DNA of 64,000 nucleotides. Origin: Mucilaginibacter rigui (GTDB lineage: Bacteria > Bacteroidota > Bacteroidia > Sphingobacteriales > Sphingobacteriaceae). Made by a program: the position numbers and the translations under genes. Positions 60,792-64,000 of this stretch are shown in pieces (position 1 is the stretch's first letter; the number at the start of each line of letters is the position of its first letter). The stretch spans positions 1-64,000 of the forward strand of contig NZ_JACWMW010000002.1 of NCBI RefSeq assembly GCF_014773275.1, given 5' to 3'. A model generated the notes under the pieces. The model did not search any database. It saw only the letters and a program-made list of their open reading frames with translations, and was not told where the DNA came from.

Positions 60792-62138
60792 TTATCGATA
60801 TTTAATTACGCTGCCATTTATCCTGGTTACCAACCTATAAAGGGGATACGATATCAGGAAAAGGGCCACAACAAATATAAAGCTCCTGGTATCGCTTATG
60901 GCAAAGCCAACAAACAACACCAGGCTAACCGTAAGCGCCAGAATAGTTAAGTAAGGATAGCCCCATGCTTTATACGGGCGATGAAGATCAGGTTCCTTTT
61001 TCCTCAGTATTAATAATGATGCAAAAGAAAAAGCGGTAACAACGGTTAACATTACCGCTGCAAGGGAGAAGATTTGCTCAAAAGTATTGTACTGTATAAA
61101 AACAAGCGTTAATACATAACAAACCAGCAAAGAAACGTATGGGGTCCCCCCCTTGTTTAATAAGGCACCCTGCTTTATAAAAAAGCCTTCGCGGCTTAAG
61201 CCAAAAAGTATCCGTGAGGGTATCAGCATGTACGCATTTAATATGCTGATGACAGAAAAAATTGCTATTATATTGATGATGACAGAACTCCAGCTGCCAA
61301 AGGCAACCGCGGCGGCCGCAGAAGCAGCCAAAGGCGATTTAGCGATTGAACTAAGCGGAAGTACATATAAAATGGCCCCGTTAATTAACAGGTAAAGGGT
61401 AATGATAGTAATAGCACCAATAAAATAAGACCGGGCTATATTTTTGCCGGGGTTCTCATCTTCTTCTGCAAAAAAGGAAACGGCCATCCAGCCATCGTAA
61501 GTACCTAAAATTAGTTGCATGGCTTTAAAAAAGGAAATTATCAGCGCTCCGTTAAATACAATAGTTTGCGGAACCAATAAGCCCGATGATTGCTGGGGGT
61601 TTGCCAAAAAACAACCCGCAACCAAAACTAAAAGTAAAATAACCTTTAAAATACTTGTGATTTTTTGCGTGGCACTGCTTGTTTTTATGCCGGGCAGGTT
61701 AAGCAATGTAAATACGGTTAAGTACCCTATACCAACGGCCTTGTCATACCCCTGTAATTGCGGGAAAAGCAAGGTGGTATATTCGCCTAAAACAATGCAG
61801 AAAAATGCGGGTGCGCTTACATTCAATATAAAATCAAACCAGCCGGCGGCAAATCCAATATATGTACCAAAAGCTTTTTTAATATAATTAAATGCCCCGC
61901 CCGCCTTTGGCATCATAGCGGTTAGTTCGGCATATGAGCTTGCGCATAATATGATATAAAGCCCTGCTAAAAGCCAGCAGCTAAGTATAAGTATTTTATT
62001 GGGCAAAAGCACGGCAATGCTGGCCGGGGCGCGCAAAATACCGGTGCCAATAGTACTACCCACAACTATTGATACCCCGAATACGATACCTAAAACCTTT
62101 TTTAATTTTACTTCACTCTTTTTATCGGTTTTAGCCAT
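60792..62138 (-). CDS. APC-superfamily amino-acid permease
   Basis: Inner-membrane transporter with 12 predicted helices, 448 residues. The first helix carries VFGVSIVVGSTIGTGILRAP, the APC substrate-loop signature. Helix 6 region FFKAMQLILGTYDGWMAVSFF and FAEEDENPGKNIARS follow. It resembles LAT-type exchangers (serine/threonine or broad amino-acid permeases). The substrate is undetermined. It is monocistronic, beside a broken regulator remnant. Confidence 0.88.
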   Translation of the reverse strand: MAKTDKKSEVKLKKVLGIVFGVSIVVGSTIGTGILRAPASIAVLLPNKILILSCWLLAGLYIILCASSYAELTAMMPKAGGAFNYIKKAFGTYIGFAAGWFDFILNVSAPAFFCIVLGEYTTLLFPQLQGYDKAVGIGYLTVFTLLNLPGIKTSSATQKITSILKVILLLVLVAGCFLANPQQSSGLLVPQTIVFNGALIISFFKAMQLILGTYDGWMAVSFFAEEDENPGKNIARSYFIGAITIITLYLLINGAILYVLPLSSIAKSPLAASAAAAVAFGSWSSVIINIIAIFSVISILNAYMLIPSRILFGLSREGFFIKQGALLNKGGTPYVSLLVCYVLTLVFIQYNTFEQIFSLAAVMLTVVTAFSFASLLILRKKEPDLHRPYKAWGYPYLTILALTVSLVLFVGFAISDTRSFIFVVALFLISYPLYRLVTRINGSVIKYR

Positions 62139-62211
62139 TTGATATCAGTAGTTTATTAAACACTTAAAGATCTATTTTCCCTTATAGTATGGGTTAACAA
62201 CCATATAACAC

Positions 62212-64000
62212 TTACGTTAAATACACTTTAAAAGTTGTGCCTTTGCCTAACTGGCTTTCAACCTCAATTTTACCCCCAAGAGCCTCTATCTGGTTTTTGG
62301 TGATAAAAAGGCCTATGCCTTTGGCATCGCGGTTACCGTTAAAAGTTTTATACATGCCAAAAAGGTCGGTGCCATGCTTTTGCAGATCGATGCCGATGCC
62401 GTTATCAGCAACTATAAACCCCTCCCTCTCATCAGCATCTTTAAAATAGCTCAGGGTTATTTTAGGGCGGGCAATTGCAGTGCGATATTTTATAGCGTTG
62501 CTTATTAAATTAAAGATGATACTTTCTAAATAGGCGGGGCTGTGAATGAGGGAACATTCGGCAGGGATGAGGTTTTCAATATCTACATCCCACGCTTTAA
62601 TATCATTTGCCAATAACGCTATAGCGCGGTTAAAATAGTTAAGCAGGTTAACCCTGGCCGTTTGGATATTAAGATTGGTTTGTATAGATACAACTTCGTT
62701 AAGATTGGTGATAGTTTCGTTCAACTGTTCAGAAACTTTTGCCAGATGAGTAGATAGTTCCTGCTTTTCCGTTTCGTTTGTAACCGGGTCAGTTAGTACA
62801 TCCATCAGCATTTTAAAATTGCTGGCGTGGGTGCGCAGGTTGTGCGATACGATGTAGGCAAAATTAAGCAAGCGGTTATTTTGCCCGCTTATTACCTCTA
62901 ATGTTTCGCGCAGGCGCTGTTCCTGCTCTTTTTGCTCCGTAATATCTGTGTGGGTGCCAATGATACGCGCAGGCCGGTTATTTGCATCATATTCAATAAC
63001 CTTGCCCCTGTCAAGCACCCATTTGTAGGTGCCGTCTTTACACATAACCCGGTGCTGGTTCGAGTAAAAATCCGACTCGCCGTTTATATAGGCCCTAACA
63101 TCCGCCACATATTTATCCCGGTCATCAGGGTGCACCCTATTTGTCCATTGCCCAGGGATGTTGCTAAACTCATTTTCCTCAAGGCCTATCATACTCAGGC
63201 ATTGTTTAGAGTGGAAAACAGTATTATTAACCAGGTCAAGGTCCCAAATGCCACCACCCGACCCTTCAGAAGCAAAGATCCACCTTCGCTCGCTTTCTTT
63301 TAATTTTGCTTCGGCCTGTTTACGCCCGGTAATATCTTTTAGCTGCGAAACAAAATACAGGGGAACTTCAGCCTTGTCGCGTACAATACCTACGTTTAAC
63401 AATGACCAAATAACCCCTCCATCCTTTTTTAAATACCTTTTTTCCAGCTGGTACCCGTTTATCTCTTTGTTCAGCGTTTTTTGCAGTAGGGTAAGATCGG
63501 CCTCGAGGTCTTCAGGGTGCGTTATTTGCTGAAAAGTTTTTGTTATCAGTTCATCGGCTGTATAACCCAGCATATCGCACACGCTTTTGTTTACTTTTAA
63601 AAACTTTCCTTCTACCGATACAAGCACCATCCCGATAGGCGAGTACTCAAAAGCGTTCCTGAATGTTTCCTCGCTTATTTCAAGGGTTTGTTCGGTGAGT
63701 TTTTTATCGCTGATATCAATATGGCAGCCTACCATACGCACCGGCTCCTCATTATCCCATTCAATTACACGGCCTGTGCTGTTTATCCAAATTATCGAGC
63801 CGTTTTTATGTGTGTACCTTACATCAATATTAAAAGGCTTTTCACCATGGCTTTCATAATGCTGTTTCAGACATTCGTCCATGCGGGGCCTGTCTTCGGG
63901 TACTATCAGATTTGCCCATGTTTCGGTAGTATTTGGCAGTTCATCTTCTTCGTAGCCAAATATATTTTTAAAGGCGCTGCTATATATCACCCTATCTTCC
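62212..64000 (-). CDS. Multi-PAS sensor histidine kinase, 5' end cut off by the window
   Basis: Partial gene; the frame stays open to base 64000 (…EDRVIYSSAFKNIFGYEEDE). It has at least three PAS domains with PAC motifs (GCHIDISDKKL, FVSQLKDITGRKQAE, GTHTDITEQKEQEQ). A kinase core of the Bacteroidetes type follows, with phospho-His in YIVSHNLRTHASNFKML. The ATP-binding domain is NLISNAIKYR, VADNGIGIDLQKHGTDLFGM and KGIGLFITKNQIEALGG. No transmembrane segment is seen in the visible part. No receiver domain or response regulator is adjacent. Confidence 0.9.
   Translation of the reverse strand, partial: EDRVIYSSAFKNIFGYEEDELPNTTETWANLIVPEDRPRMDECLKQHYESHGEKPFNIDVRYTHKNGSIIWINSTGRVIEWDNEEPVRMVGCHIDISDKKLTEQTLEISEETFRNAFEYSPIGMVLVSVEGKFLKVNKSVCDMLGYTADELITKTFQQITHPEDLEADLTLLQKTLNKEINGYQLEKRYLKKDGGVIWSLLNVGIVRDKAEVPLYFVSQLKDITGRKQAEAKLKESERRWIFASEGSGGGIWDLDLVNNTVFHSKQCLSMIGLEENEFSNIPGQWTNRVHPDDRDKYVADVRAYINGESDFYSNQHRVMCKDGTYKWVLDRGKVIEYDANNRPARIIGTHTDITEQKEQEQRLRETLEVISGQNNRLLNFAYIVSHNLRTHASNFKMLMDVLTDPVTNETEKQELSTHLAKVSEQLNETITNLNEVVSIQTNLNIQTARVNLLNYFNRAIALLANDIKAWDVDIENLIPAECSLIHSPAYLESIIFNLISNAIKYRTAIARPKITLSYFKDADEREGFIVADNGIGIDLQKHGTDLFGMYKTFNGNRDAKGIGLFITKNQIEALGGKIEVESQLGKGTTFKVYLT

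Noticed and set aside
1-64000. CRISPR arrays, insertion sequences, prophage genes
   Set aside because: No regularly spaced repeats, transposase, integrase or phage structural genes were seen; the repeats present are short palindromes.

Overview
The window is chromosomal DNA from a Bacteroidetes bacterium, most likely family Sphingobacteriaceae and close to Mucilaginibacter. The evidence is: a SusC/SusD pair with an ECF sigma factor/FecR pair; LytS/LytTR and PAS-type kinases of Bacteroidetes type; no Shine-Dalgarno sequences; promoters with a TAnnTTTG -7 element (sometimes with TTG about 24 bp upstream); and dispersed short palindromes, including the TCATTGCGAG type, between convergent genes. 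This assignment is inferred from gene content; no database was searched.

Layout. 1-600: three tandem leftward promoters that probably drive an rRNA operon beyond the left edge. 0.67-6.0 kb: an rRNA m5C methyltransferase, a LytS/LytT two-component pair and an ABC-2 exporter with a translationally coupled small ORF. 6.0-10.6 kb: a palindrome cluster, a DoxX/EamA operon divergent from a MocR regulator, and an exported acetolactate decarboxylase. 10.7-17.1 kb: GH78 rhamnosidase, a self-regulated TetR/Bcr-type efflux unit, a PhnB-like protein, a decayed cytochrome c and a GDPD-like enzyme. 17.3-25.3 kb: an ECF sigma/FecR-controlled SusC/SusD locus with an exported endonuclease/exonuclease/phosphatase-family enzyme. 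25.4-31.8 kb: a tight seven-gene operon joining a SpeD-like decarboxylase, a DUF4178 protein, a 58-residue membrane protein, DUF350, a membrane-bound spermidine synthase, an exported FAD amine-oxidase-like protein and a His-rich multi-pass protein. 31.8-40.1 kb: AT-rich accessory DNA with a TetR regulator, exported or membrane proteins of unknown function, a serine hydrolase and gene remnants. 40.1 kb: tRNA-Glu.

40.4-46.9 kb: DUF427, a flavin disulfide reductase, an ABC ATPase, a permease fused to a substrate-binding domain, EgtB and EgtD, all on one strand. This reads as an ergothioneine-type thiol-histidine betaine locus combining synthesis with uptake. The binding domain has its two lobes in swapped order. 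47-51.3 kb: SPFH protein, DUF922 metalloprotease-like protein, LpxH, TatA (too short for usual ORF cutoffs) and RF1. 51.4-56.7 kb: ApbE, a basic secreted protein, an outer-membrane protein, an OmpR-type two-component pair and an OmpA-type lipoprotein. 57-64 kb: a c-type-heme lipoprotein, HisS, a broken Crp/Fnr regulator, an APC permease and a PAS histidine kinase cut by the right edge.

The strongest leads are the seven-gene membrane/polyamine operon, whose SpeD has Ser where the catalytic Cys is expected, and the ergothioneine locus with its lobe-swapped transporter.
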